A stretch of 64,000 nucleotides of DNA, taken from Pteria penguin. Its lineage: Eukaryota > Mollusca > Bivalvia > Pterioida > Pteriidae. The position numbers were made by a program, and so were the translations under genes. The stretch covers positions 65,344,306 through 65,408,305 of the forward strand of contig CM068583.1 of the NCBI GenBank assembly GCA_035048485.1. Direction: 5' to 3'. How positions within the stretch are numbered: the stretch's first letter is position 1; each line of letters begins with the position of its first letter. This document shows, piece after piece, positions 47,901 through 60,187 of this stretch. The notes below the pieces were generated by a model. That model was not told the origin of the DNA. It was given only the letters and a program-made list of their open reading frames with translations, and made no database searches.

Positions 47901-50820
47901 GGCGAGGGGATATAAAACAAACAACTTGTTTCATAGATACTGTATGAAATGAAAATTCATTTTAGATCCTATATTTATAAATCTTAAATACATCGAAATG
48001 ACTGAATCCATCAATGAAAATTAAGTGAATTACTAACCATTTTTAAGTTAATAATGTTGATCTTAATTAAAAACCCTGAATGTACAATGTCAACAACTTG
48101 AGTAATTCAAGCAGAATTTGTGTTATTATAATAGTTTTATAGTACAATTGTCAAAATATGATTGTGTAAATATTTAATTCTTACATATATAACCCCTTTT
48201 TTAGCTTGCAAGGACAAATGTCAAGAGAGCCAAAGTAATACTCTCAGTTCAAGTTTTTTTTGTTTCAAATGACTATAACATGTCTACTATATAAGAAAAT
48301 GTGTTCATGTTTCTTATATGCATTCCTAACAAGAAGATCCTTCCATTGCCACAGGAAAGTTTGACTTTCTAACCTTGACCTTAGAGTCAATTATTAAAAT
48401 CTTTAACCTTGGCTGTATCCTTAGAAAAGTGTAACAGATAGCTTTCTTATGTAGCATTTATATTCTTTTTGACTAGAGTTTTGATTAATACAATATTTTA
48501 CTTTGTTACCTTAACCCCAGAGTTTATTGTTAAGAACTTTAACCTTAGCCACATCTTTTTAAATGTATATTTTGTAATCTTATAATAAAGACCAAAGATG
48601 CTGATCATTTACGAGTACTTTTTGTTTGAGGTCAGACTCATGAATTTACATAAAAATAAATATGTTATGAATGAAAGGAACTTTACCAGTATTCAAATCT
48701 GTCTGACAAGCTTTGTTTTCTTCCGACATATTTATCACTCATTTGCTTGTACTTCTTGTAAAATATACATGCTCGTATTTTGCCGTTTATCTGTTAATAT
48801 AAATAGTTTGTTAAAGCCAAGATAATTTTACTGTTAGTGTACCACAAATTTTTAAGATATTTTGTCAAACCAGTAGTTGTGGTACACATGCTGTGCAATA
48901 CTGCAGTGTTTTGACATCTGTCTGGTCTCAGATTTAGCATGTTGTGAAAGAACTATTACCTTCAGTTACATATTTGTTATACTTTCTTTCATGTTGGAAT
49001 CAATAAAATTTGTATGTATGTATAGGGCATTTTAATAAGGTGAGTTATATGCCCTTGTTTAATTAGGTAGTCTGCAGAGGTGGAAAATAATAGGTATAAA
49101 AGTTGTGTAATGGCTGTTAATTCAAGATAGTGTCCTTGTTTGTATGGTTAATTGAGTATGGTGTTGAGTATGATGAGATATGGTCAGTCAAGCAGCAGTG
49201 ATGTTTTTATACATCACCATAACATGCAGAAAACAGAATTCTTTTCAAGACAAATCACCATATTGAAGCATTCTATTTGTACAGGTGTGTATACATGGTT
49301 TTACAGTGTACTTAGTGAGGACAATATTTTCACTATTACGAATACATTCCCTTTTTTTATTTTACTCTTACTTAAATGTATTAGACCAGTATACATGTAT
49401 TACTTGATGTTTATATGTATATATATATTGCTACCAATATCTTACCTTTACTGAACCATAGTAATGCATCTTTTTTTAATGTTCTTACAGCAGTTTATTT
49501 AAGTAAGATCTTACAAAGTGTTTGATACACGAACTTTATATTGTATGAAGAACTTTGACTTGTTTTATTGATTACTTAATGGGGTCTTTCAGAATAAGAG
49601 GATTTTTTGGAAGAGCTAAAAATAAATCAAGAGTATCCCTCTCGTTAAATTTCATTGAAAATTTTATTAAATTTACTCAGAACGCATTTTTTGTATTGAT
49701 CATACAATCCATATATTTTACCATTCGTTGTGATATGACTTGCACATGTGAGTAACTTCGGGTAAGGTGAGGTTTGATGCAATAGAATTTCTTAGACGTA
49801 GGAGAAAATATTCTTTGATTTATGTATAGTATGAACATGGTAAGGGGAAGTACTAGAAATTGAAAATTTACGACTAAACATCATAAATGTTGTTACATTT
49901 ATAGAATTCAGTAAGGCAGAGTTTTGGAAGATATTTTGAATTCAAAGTCAAAAAAGTTAGAGATAATTATAAATATTTAAGTTGTAATCAAGAATGTGTT
50001 TATTTGACAGCATAAATATTAGGTGTGTACTCATACATTAGTTTTGCATTATCTACTAACCTCATGTAGTAACATTCGTGTAGGGTTAAAGCCTACTGTT
50101 CACTTAATAATAACAATAATTATTTATAGGCAACACCCTCCGATAACTAAGGTGTTATAGATAATAGATAGATTGATCCTCTAGTGCTCCTTTGCAGTGC
50201 AAGCCATGCAAACATGTCCTGGATGTTATAGTCACATTTTAGAATAATGCTTTATATAAATTTTGGCAGAGTTATATATGTAGAGAAGTGGTATTTGTGA
50301 GGCACTTACTCCTTGTACTTCTTTCCTAAAGTCTTTGTATTGCAAGCTCAAACTGATGTGTACATTTTGTAAGAGGCTTATTAAATGTATTGTTTCTTAT
50401 TGCCAAAAGAATGCCTATGATTTCTTACAAGCTTTAATCATATCACATTGTTATGTTCTGTAGCTTTTACACAATTTTAATATTCTGTTGATAATAAAAT
50501 AGTAATTCTAACGATTGAAATTCTTACCTTTATTTACCCTTCAACTGTACCAACGCTTTGCAATGAAGAAAACAAAAGACAGGAAATTAGCCATGTACTG
50601 TGTTATGTGCACTTATGTGATATTCTTAATAGATACCATACCAGGTAAAAACATCTTTTAAAAGATATTTGTAAATGTGTGTGCTTGGTAAAATAAATTT
50701 ACTATGGGAATAGAAGAGATGAAGTTCAGGTTGTAGAGCAAGACCTTTTAGACTTCAGACCTTCAGGACGATTCCTATCATAAAGATAAGTAGCCAAATC
50801 ACCCAAGAGGTAACAATTCT
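44992..50820. other. SDR 3' UTR and intergenic DNA with dispersed repeats; no gene supported
   Basis: An AATAAA overlaps the SDR stop (44987-44992), and further ones occur downstream (for example about 48584, 49000 and 50490), so the poly(A) site is unresolved. Diverged 'ctttaaccttggc' type repeats lie at about 45540-45720 and 48340-48600. At about 47720-47770 'tatgtcataattgttgacat' is a small palindrome. The ORFs of 60-100 codons here show no similarity I recognise. Confidence 0.6.
47307..47408 (-). mobile_element. 102-bp short insertion with 9-bp target-site duplication
   Basis: TAGTAGTTG flanks the insert on both sides (47298-47306 and 47409-47417). The related repeat copy at 18485-18510 carries the site only once, with no insert, so it serves as an empty site. 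The insert starts 'gtttaaacaatatttattca'. On the minus strand it ends 'aataaatattgtttaaac', an A/T-rich tail that suggests a retroposed short element. Confidence 0.75.
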
Positions 50821-51132
50821 GATGCAGCAGCTTGCTCACAGTAAAATGTCTTCATGACTATGATGATGCAGCAGCTTGCTCACAGTAAAATGTCTTCATG
50901 ACTATGATGATGCAGCAGCTTGCTCACAGTAAAATGTCTTCATGACTATGATGATGCAGCAGCTTGCTCACAGTAAAATGCCTTCATGACTATGATGATG
51001 CAGCAGCTTGCTCACAGTAAAATGTCTTCATGACTATGATGATGCAGCAGCTTGCTCACAGTAAAATGTCTTCATGACTATGATGATGCAGCAGCTTGCT
51101 CACAGTAAAATGTCTTCATGACTATGATGATG
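50821..51132. repeat. 44-bp tandem array, 7 copies, nearly identical
   Basis: The unit is 'gatgcagcagcttgctcaca' plus 'gtaaaatgtcttcatgacta' plus 'tgat'. Copies differ at only one or two bases, suggesting recent expansion. Confidence 0.95.
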
Positions 51133-51720
51133 AATCAGTATTGTGCTATAATCCTGGTGTAAAATTGAACCATTTTAACATCAGAACAACATCTTGGGTT
51201 TTCTAGGTACATTTCGTTTTGAGTATTTCTAGTGCATCAAGATTTCATTTTCAAATCTGATTCATTCTACAAATCTTGGATAAAAATAAGTACAATCAAT
51301 GATGAGGTAATTGCTACAAAGCTATGATACTGCTGTAAAATTATGACATCTTAAAACTATAACAAGTCTTCACAAAATAAACCTCTTTTGATGAAGTGGT
51401 ATCTTGTTGGTGAATATCTATGACATTTCAAGGTGTTCCTGGTTGTGAACTGGATTCTGACATTCACTCATGACAGGATCTGTCAGAGTATCAATATTAA
51501 AATTCTCTTGTATTACAAATCTCATATTAAAATCAGGTGCACAAGAGCAACAAAAATGTCTGAACCAAGACATAGTTGATCATGATGCAAAAAACTCTTA
51601 TAAGATTCAATCATCCAGATGTGTATTGGGTCTTTTTGTAATACAGAGTAATTTGTCTTTCAAGAGGGTATCTGATAAGGAATAATTGACATAAACCATA
51701 CTATAAAACAGATACAAAAC

Positions 51721-52640
51721 TAGAGCTGTCCTAACGGGACAGATACCCCCAGCAGCAACAAAGTGGAGACATGCAATAATTCATCCTTTTATGACAACCC
51801 ACGAGGCATCCATGGAGCAGGTATAATAATCCTAGGTGCTATTTACTATCATTAGAGGTCAAAGGTCATAGTCAAGGTCACAGTGACTTATTTTTACTAC
51901 ATGACATATCCCATTCCCATGATGCATCCACATGTAAGGTTTGATAAACCTAGGTGCTATGGTTCAAAAGCTATGCTCCGGACACGAAGTGGCCCAGGGT
52001 TTACCATCAAAGGGGTCCAAAACCAAGGTCAAGGTCACAATGACCTAATTTTGGTACATGACACATCCCCTTCCCATGATGCATCCACATTTGTTTTGTC
52101 ATGAGGAATAAGAAAATATGTGGTTTAGGGGTGGGGATCTGAACCAGTTTTGAGATACATGTAATTGAAGATTCCTGAAATGAGGGGTGGGTGGATAATG
52201 ACCCTGGGGATCTCCAACTTATGCTATACAACTTGTCTTATCATGAGGATTCAGAAAATATACAGTTTAGGGGTGAGGATCTGAACTATTTTTGAGATAA
52301 ACATGGTTTAACCATCACAGAGGTCAAAGGTCAAGGTAAAAATCAAGGTCACAGTGACCTAATTTTGGTACACAACACATTGCCCTCCCATGATGCATCC
52401 ACAGAATAGATATAATAATCCTAGGTGCTATTTACTATCATAGAGGTCAAAGTCAAGGTCACAGTGAACTCATTTTGGTACATGACACATCCCCTTTCCA
52501 TGATGCATCCACATACCAGGTTTGATCATCCCTAGTCCTACGGTACAAGAGTTATGCAGCGGACACGAATCAGGATGGATGGACAGACAGACGAACATGG
52601 TGATTCCAATATACCCCCCAAACGAGGGTATAACTACAGG
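51721..52640. mobile_element. Dispersed bivalve-type element with internal 'aaggtcaaggtcacagtgac' units
   Basis: It begins 'tagagctgtcctaacgggac' and ends with 'gatggatggacagacagacg' and 'ccaaacgagggtataa'. Inside are about four diverged units with 'gacacatccccttcccatga' and 'tgcatccacat'. No transposase is seen. The class is uncertain. Confidence 0.6.
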
Positions 52641-53142
52641 AAATGAAGGAACAATAATGACACTTCCACAGGAACTCTTAAATGCCACAATGATAATGAC
52701 ACTAGATATCCAACCAAATGGGAAATAACTCTGTGACAGTCTGTCTTATGAAAATCACAATCAACTAATGCTTACTTCAGTCTAGTATCACTACCCATCA
52801 GTGTAAATAAACATATTTATTCAATGGACTGAAACAGAATCTGATAGAATATACCTAGTACATATTTCAGTATGAACAAACAACAAAGGAAATATAACTT
52901 TATGCTTACTTCAATATATGATTGATATGTATATCTTAATATATCACAGTATACACATAAGATTACATATGTACAAACATAAAATTAATCCAAGATGTAA
53001 TATTAAATCAAATACTTATTTCCAAAATATATCAGATTTCTCTCTGCATAAATGTATAAATAAATAATCTATAAATACATGTATTTGAATTTATTTTTCA
53101 AAATTTTATAAAAATTACTATATATAATGTAACACATCTTAT

Positions 53143-56100
53143 TCATAATTTCTTAAAGTCTGACAAAACTGCTTGAGATGCTAGGCGACCAGGTGCTCCC
53201 ATAACACCACCTCCTGTAAATATAAAATCATCAAATAAACATCATGTATACCATGCATCCTGGCAATACATTCATATAGTCAAGTGACTGGGTCTGAGTG
53301 TTGCATAACGATTACTTAGTTTGTAGTTTATGTTTGACAGTGGTGGACTTATATAATTTGTTTTACCATTATTGCTTGATTATGGTGACTTTATTAATTA
53401 CTTGGTTTACACTTTAATTTCATCCAGTTGTGGTCTTGAACTTTACCTTATTGATCTCAAAAACCAATAGGCATTTTTCTCCTTTTGATAAGTATTTACA
53501 GATTCAAATTTGATTTGGACAGGATTCAAGAAGCTAGAGTTACCATCCACAAACCAATGATTTCAAATGATTTTTTCCACTGGTAACTTTAACCTATAGA
53601 CCTGAAAAACAAATGGGATCTTCCATTTTTCATAAGTATCCTTATGTTGATATTTGGTTTGGATAGGATAAAAAGAAATTGAGAAATCATCTGCAAACCA
53701 ATTTGGTGGTGGAAGGACACATTGTAATGCCCACAACCATGTCTTATGGGTTCATGAAAACCAAAGAAATCACCTAAAAATGTGCATATTTGACAAAGTC
53801 TTTTTTTTTGCTTCTTCTCTAAAGTCTCTTCTATGCATGTGATGCATTTCATCTGTCAATCTATGGTCTGAAGAAGAGATTTGTTCATGGGGAAAAGCCT
53901 GAGTGGCTCAGTGAATGAGGTACTTGGCTCTTGACCAAAACATTCTGGGTTTGACTTCCCCTGTGGGCACATCAGTGCCCTGTCTTACAGATAAGACAAT
54001 AAAAAACCGAGATCCCGTGTCAGCAATTGGCACATAAAAGACTCTTTACTGCTTCGGGTGGGTCCATTGTACAGATAATACCACAGCGTAAGTGAAATAA
54101 TCATTGAGTGATGTAAAGCAACAGTCAATCACTCAATCAATGACGTGTGCTCTCTAGGGCCTATGTTACCCTGCCCTTTATCCAACTTTTGACTAATCTG
54201 GCCATAAAGAATCAACATATCTGGGAAACCATAAGTTTCATCAAAATCCCATCAGTGGTTTTGAAAAAAAAAATTCAAATGCTAAAAGTTTTAACAGATA
54301 GACAGATGCATCTTTCAGACTATTGCTCATCTAAATCTTCTGCTAAAGTGAACTATGACAAATATGACAAACCTGGGTGCACTCCACTTCCACAAAGATA
54401 AAGACCTCTGATTGGTGATCTATAATTACTCAGCTTACTAACTGGTCGAGTCATGTATAACTGATCCAATGACATTGATCCATGAAAAATATTCTGTGAG
54501 AAAAATAAAAGTTTTCTAGTGAACCGAAATGGTGACACATTTCTACCTAATATGTCTACAGTCAAATTTCAATAATTCAAACATTGAAAACTGGAAAACT
54601 CTCGGAAACTTAAAGTGATCATTTGGCAAGTTGTTTGCATTTTTATACATTTCAATCTGATACACTGAACTAGTGAGTCTTGAAAACCGGGAAAACATTT
54701 CAGGTTCCACTAATAAAAGTGTACATTACTTTACTAACAGAAACTCGAAAAGAAACCCTGCACAGATTTGGGAAACGATGGATTTGTTTGTATAATGATT
54801 ACAGTTTGTGTGTCCATGTGGGATAAAATGTCTTGCATGATCAAATGATGATATATGCCCATAACAATATCATAAAATTAGAAATCACAAGACATCCAAC
54901 CAACCTTTTTGAATCTTATTATCTCTTGATGTAATAATATGATTATTCTTATTTCTGTTGGTAAAACTGAAGACATCTGACAAAGCTGTATGACAAAAAT
55001 CAGCAAAGACATGCACACAAAAGATGATAATAGCAGAATATACACTGAAAAATGATGCTGTGCTGTGGTTACAATACCGACTTAGGATGGTTAGTTGAAG
55101 TAACAAACGTCATTAAATTGGTGTGGTTAACCGGTTTATGGGTGCCCACCTTCCCACTCACTGCAAAAGCAGTACACCCAAAGGATACACATTTGAAAAT
55201 TTATAAATAATCCTCCATATAGAGAACAAGGATCAACAGGTTTCTCAAGAAGAGTCAGGTCATAAAAATTTTATTACACACAAAAAGTTTATAGAATAAT
55301 ACGTTGTTATCAAAAAGATATGTGAGGTGACATCAACATAAGTAAACCGTGCTCTGCCCATCTGTAAGCCAAGCTCATATCCTTTATCAAAAGGAATCCC
55401 GACTAACAGTCAGAGGGGAGGAGGATCAGGACCTTGTCTCCTCTAAAAAGGTTTGGACAAGGCCGTCATAGAGTCCTTACCGCCCTGTTAGTCAGCGTGC
55501 AACGTTCAAACAAATGTCTGCATTGGGTTGCAGAGGGACCAAATACAAGGAATATGGTCATAGCAATGATCTCGGGGACATACTGTCGATGTGTATGAGT
55601 TTCATGAAAAACAACTGACGTTTATTTAAGTTATCGCATTCCATAGCATCTTTTCTTAGTAAAAATCAAATCTAAGTCCCATAACTCCTGAACGATAAAA
55701 TGGAATTTGCTCAAAATCGAAAAGCGGATTCCTTTACATTATTTAAGCATTCAGTATGAGTTTCATGAAAATCAACGGATGTTTATTCAAGTTGTCGCGT
55801 TCCATAACATCTTTTCATAGTAAAAATAAAATCCAAGTCCCATAACTCCGTAGTGACAGAACGGAATTTGCTCAAAATCGAAAGGTGGCTTCCTCTACAC
55901 TATTTAAACATTCTTCATGAGTTTCATGAAATACAGCTGACGTTTACTAAAGTTATTACGTTCCAAAGTGGATGGACAGACGGACAGAGCCATGCCATAA
56001 TATGCCCCGTATTTCGATGGACGTATAAAAACTTGAAATAATCAAAACTCAGAATAATTTTGACAGTCAGTGACACTTCAAGTTTGACTGTATTTCTTAT

Positions 56101-57354
56101 TTACATTTATACCTATATATATGCACAACCACTGTAATTGCCTGAGATAAAGCTTTCAAGACCTATGTATTTTATTTCTGTATAAAGTACATTGATCCGT
56201 GACGTCATAACGCCCCATATTTCACCCACTTTTCAACAAAGAAAGCGATGTTTGGCAGACTTTTGATTGTTAAGCTTAGGACGTCATAATGAAAGGTTCG
56301 ACATTTCCAACCTTGCGTGACGTCATTAAAGTCGTATTTTGCGATAAAGTGCTTGACATTCGACGAAAGTATGTCATTCTGGATAAACGTTACGTTGTCA
56401 TGGGACACCGGCTGTTTCTTTCAACTTATAACTTCCCTCCGGAATGATTTAATGATGCAGTTTATAAACAGGAAATGGAAGTTTCCAGTATGATATTTTG
56501 GAGTTAAAAGCGCATATATATAGAATAAGTGTCTTATTTTGTGTTTTCAAGCAGGAATAAAGTACAATGTCTGATGCATTTATGAGATTCAATGCCCTAA
56601 CGTGCATTATATCTAATAAATGCATCAGCCATTGTACTTTATTCCTGCATGAAAAAAAAAAAATAAGACACTTATTCTATATATAAATATGACAGAGTGG
56701 CAGAATAAACAAAATTAATACAACTGATGTTTACACGATATCATCCATTGTTCATTCATATAATGGTTAATGGACACTGTCACAATGTGGTAATGATATG
56801 TAATACAGATGCAATCTGTAAAGGTTGTAAGACCTAAATGACCTGAAATGGGACCAAAATGTAAGACCTAAGATGTCTGGAAAAGGGGCTAACCTGTAAG
56901 ACCTAAGAGGTCTGAAAACTGGCTAACCTGAAAGACATAAGAGATCTGAAATGGAGTCAACCTTATATCCTTCTCAGACATTCAGATATCATTACTTTGA
57001 AATCCATGGATCCTTTCATAGGGGGAAGGAGATTTTCAAAGGAGAGAACTCTCCTGAATATACTTTAGTCTAAGGTGGTGCCAGCTATTGACAAATTTTA
57101 TTAAAAACCAACTTTGTAGAGATCCACTGCCTCAACAAATATGCTAAGTTTGATAAAAATCTGTGTGGCAGTTTAGGAAAAGTTGAAAATGTGAAAAGAG
57201 CAAAAAAGTTGATTTCATATTCAATACATGTACAGAGAAACACTTACTCCACCTGTCAGACCAAATGTAGCCTCCAGATCTGGAGGGGTCAGTATATCCC
57301 TCCCAATCACACTGGCCTTAAAACCTGGGGCGTATTGCTCTACTGTGTCAAACA
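53143..57354 (-). CDS. PYROXD2: PYROXD2, last three coding exons (partial gene)
   Basis: Exons on the minus strand: 57354-57248, 54493-54373, 53213-53143. Phases match (1/0/1) and the stop TGA is at 53145-53143. They encode about 99 C-terminal residues: [35 protein letters not shown], then [37 protein letters not shown] and a short tail ending FKKL. This is the conserved C-terminus of pyridine nucleotide-disulphide oxidoreductase domain-containing protein 2, an FAD flavoprotein of the phytoene-desaturase-like family reported in mitochondria. [17 protein letters not shown] is the C-terminal FAD-contacting signature. The 57354 exon starts in mid-codon (two bases), so an upstream exon must exist. 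I find none up to 64000, where repeats dominate. Donors include a GTTTGT at 54372. Confidence 0.93.
53885..54140 (+). mobile_element. tRNA-derived SINE with a conserved central domain
   Basis: An A-box-like 'tggctcagtga' (53904-53914) and B-box-like 'gggtttgacttcc' (53947-53959) form a tRNA-like head. The body has 'ccgtgtcagcaattggcaca', resembling the deeply conserved SINE domain (Nin-DC type: CCGTGTC...TGGCAC...TTAAA). The tail has 'gtaaagcaacagtcaatcac' and a short 'tcaatcaatg' repeat. It is located in the last PYROXD2 intron. Confidence 0.75.
54559..56090. mobile_element. Putative pogo-like DNA element with TA target duplication, nested contents
   Basis: The left end CAGTCAAATTTCAATAATTC (from 54559) and the reverse complement of the right end, CAGTCAAACTTGAAGTGTCA (to 56090), share the first 12-13 bases with one mismatch, and TA lies on both sides. 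Inside are a copy of the 3520-4120 family (54960-55565) and two to three units of about 180 bp (landmarks 'ccataactcctgaacgataa', 'ggaatttgctcaaaatcgaa') ending in 'gtggatggacagacggacag'. It starts 66 bp from the PYROXD2 exon at 54493-54373. Confidence 0.5.
54960..55565 (+). repeat. Dispersed repeat family, near full-length copy
   Basis: It matches 3520-4120 in order and orientation: 'tgtggttaaccggtttatgg', 'ttataaataatcctccatat', 'cccgactaacagtcagaggg', 'ccgccctgttagtcagcgtg' and 'caacgttcaa'. The pair 'gactaacag' and 'ctgttagtc' can form a stem. Fragments occur near 21650 and 32200. The class is unknown. Confidence 0.8.
56514..56687. repeat. Long imperfect hairpin (MITE-like), arms about 70 bp
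   Basis: The left arm reads 'tatagaataagtgtcttatt', then 'gcaggaataaagtacaatg' and 'ctgatgcattta'. The right arm returns the same blocks as reverse complements ('taaatgcatcag', 'cattgtactttattcctgc', 'aataagacacttattctata'). The loop is about 30 bp. It is flanked by AT-rich DNA. Confidence 0.85.
56815..56965. repeat. Short tandem 'gtaagacctaagaggtctga' repeat, about 4 copies
   Basis: Diverged units of roughly 40-45 bp contain 'agacctaagaggtctgaaaa' and 'ctggctaacct'. It lies in a PYROXD2 intron. Confidence 0.7.
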
Positions 57355-57997
57355 CTGAAAAAGAGTCATTACTCTCTATTACAATCAAATATACATTGCA
57401 TACATGTATATCAATAGTGTTCAGTTGTTTTAAATTGATTGTTTTCATATGCTATATCTATATGTGTGTTTTAATTGGCTGAAAACTGTACAAGTGACAA
57501 TGAATAAGAGAAGATATGCCCTCCAGGTAAAAGAAATTATATTTGTGGATTTTCAACTGTTACATTTATTATATCATGAGTAATGGACTCTGTATGTTGT
57601 GAGATTTAGGTACCGGTACTCGCTTTGAAAATATGACCTATGATACATACATAAACACTTAATATCATCTCTGTTTTCAACATAACTAGTGCACTTCCCT
57701 TCAGAAGTCTACGAGTGCTTTTTATTGACCAAAATGTATTCAAATTAGATTTGCATCTTGTTCACAAGCCCATAAGTACCCGGGTAACAGGCATATTTTT
57801 TTTAACCTTTAAATTGTATAAACTATTTTTGGTTCTAAATTGCACAGTTTTAACCCACTAATGGCACAGACGTGCATGCTGCTTAGAGGCCTCGCAAGAG
57901 GGAATAGCAGGATACAGAGATAGACAGAAAATCTTTAATACAAATTAACCTAATTCACTAATAATCTCATGTGAATGCAAACAATGAATGTTTAAAT
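57355..57997. other. PYROXD2 intron: nothing recognised
   Basis: I looked on the minus strand for the exon that must precede 57354 (expected to encode a segment ahead of the VFD motif) and did not find a convincing one. Confidence 0.45.
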
Positions 57998-58210
57998 AAC
58001 AAGATGTGTTTGTGAAACACTATGCCCCCAGTGGCAACATGAATTTAGCATAAAGGTCATAGTCAAGGTCACAAGCTCAATGACCTTGTGTGATATGAAA
58101 GGGCTTTATTAGTGGAGTATACATGCCAAATAAGATGTCTCTCATGGTTCAAAAGTTATGGCGAACTTTAAAGCTGACAAAACAGACAAATAGATAATAA
58201 AAAAACAACA
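57998..58210 (+). repeat. Dispersed 'aacaagatgtgtttgtgaaa' repeat
   Basis: It begins 'aacaagatgtgtttgtgaaa' and 'cactatgcccccagtggcaa', continues with 'aaggtcatagtcaaggtcac' and ends 'gacaaaacagacaaatagat'. This layout is familiar from short non-autonomous elements of bivalves. Confidence 0.65.
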
Positions 58211-58276
58211 CACAAACAGGACACAATTAATATGCCCATGATCTATTGATCTTTTATTACATTTATTTATTTCAGG

Positions 58277-60187
58277 CTAGAATAAAAAAAAACACTTTTT
58301 TGCACATCCATTCAGGTGATTTTGATATTAAGCATTTCCTTTGTCTCTGCAAGATGTCATTCAGGGCAACAAGTTAGTCATTTTCTTTAGGTGGGGCCTT
58401 TTGTTGACTGATTTCAAGTCTGGGTCATGAACAACAATTGTTTCAAATATTGTCCAGATCTAACTTAAAATTGCCTAATTTCATATGTTGAGTGTTGAGA
58501 AACATCTAAAAACTTATTCAGATGTGTAAAGAAATGAAAAAAAAATTTTTGACCACACCTGGATTTGAACCGCTACTCTCCATATTTCAATTACCAAGTG
58601 GTATATGTACCATTGTGAGAACTGCTTTTTAGGCATTATCTGTTAACCAATTTGGATGCAATTTACCAAATTGATAGAGGACCTTTAGTACTTCATGTAT
58701 TCCATGTTTCATTAAAATCTTTCATGTGGTATAACAGCAGAAGTGAAAAATGTGATTGAATTGTTCCTATACACCCTCATTTGGAAGTCTTAAAAAATTC
58801 ATAGAAAATCCAAAAATTGAGATATTGACAAAATTCTTTCAAAGTAACAATCCTTACCATAATTATGATCACAAGAGTCCATAAGAAATCATCATTATCA
58901 ATTAACTAGGAAATATGACACTTTTTTTTCTGCATTGAATCACCAAGTCCAAAGAAATGTCAAAAAAAAATTCTAAAATTTGATTTTGGAAGGGAACCAA
59001 AATGACAATACGTCTTCACTCATCCCTCTAGATCATTTCTATGCATTCTGTTTGTCTCTGTATACAGCCCGTATGAAAAAGAATATTGTTAAAGGAGGGA
59101 ACTCTTTTGTGACCTACTTTTGACTATGGTGGCACCACCTGTAAAGAGGTCTGAACGAAAACAACAGAATTTGAAGAGGATCATAAGTGACTTATTTCTA
59201 CCAAGATTTATTAAAATCCTTCAAACAGTTTTGTAGAAAAAGTTGAAAATGTGAAAAATGGCCACACCCCCCCCCCCCCCCCTTTTTTTTTTTGGAAGTC
59301 TTAAACATAAAATTCCTAATTTCATATGTTGAGTGTTGAGAAACATCTAAAAACTTATTTAGATGTGTAAAAAAAAAAAAAATGTTTTTGACCACAGCTG
59401 GATTTGAACCGCTACTCTCCATATTTCAATTACCAAGTGGTGTACATGTATGTACCATTGTGAGACTTACTTTTTAGACATGGTGGCATTATCTGTTAAC
59501 CAATTTGGATGAAATTTACCAAATTGATAGAGGACTTTTAGTACTTGATGTATACCAAGTTTCATTAAAATCTTTCATGTGGTTTTGTAGAAAAAGTTGA
59601 AAATGTGAAAAATGGCCCCCCCCCTTTTTTTTTGGAAGTCTTAAAAATTCGTAAAAAATCCAAAAATTGAGACAATTACAAAATTCTTTCACAATAATAT
59701 TCCTTACCACAATTATGATCAAAATAGTCATTAAGAAATCATCAATATCAATTAACTGAAAAACATGACACTTTTCTTCATTGAAATGACTAAGTCCAGA
59801 AACACGTCAAAACAGCGTAAATTTCTATTTGACAGATCTTAACCCCGAACACAATTTTCAATAACCCATCTTTATAGATTGTTGAAATGCAACTAGTTTC
59901 CCCATTTATGTACTGGTTCTGGAGAAGAAGATGTTTGAAGAGGGGTACCCTTTTGGGCACTTTTGGTCCCGCCCTGGATCCACCCCTGAGGGAATCTGGA
60001 TCCCGAACACAATTTTAGTAGGGGACCTTGAGTACATCATTTACACAAAGTTTGATCCAAATCTGCAATGTAGTTCCAGAGAAGAAGTCGAAAATGTGAA
60101 AAAGTTAACGACGGACGACGACGACGGACGACGGACGGCGCACTATGACTATAGCTCACTTGAGCCTTTGGCTCAGGTGAGCTAAAA
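58277..60187 (+). mobile_element. Large dispersed element, copy 1, ends in 'ggctcaggtgagct'
   Basis: It shares its left 950 bp with 61195-62110 and (reversed) 19400-20433. The right end has a run of 'gacgacggacg' triplet-like sequence then 'agctcacttgagcctttggc' and 'tcaggtgagct', a terminus I recognise from many bivalve repeats. Internal poly-C/poly-T tracts (about 59268-59293 and 59615-59630) precede 'ggaagtcttaaa'. A tRNA B-box-like 'ggttcaaatcc' occurs on the minus strand near 58565. No long ORF is present. Confidence 0.75.

Noticed and set aside
54885..55106. 73-codon minus ORF resembling one at 3290-3670
   Set aside because: The likeness is explained by both lying in copies of the same dispersed repeat, with stops and frameshifts between copies.
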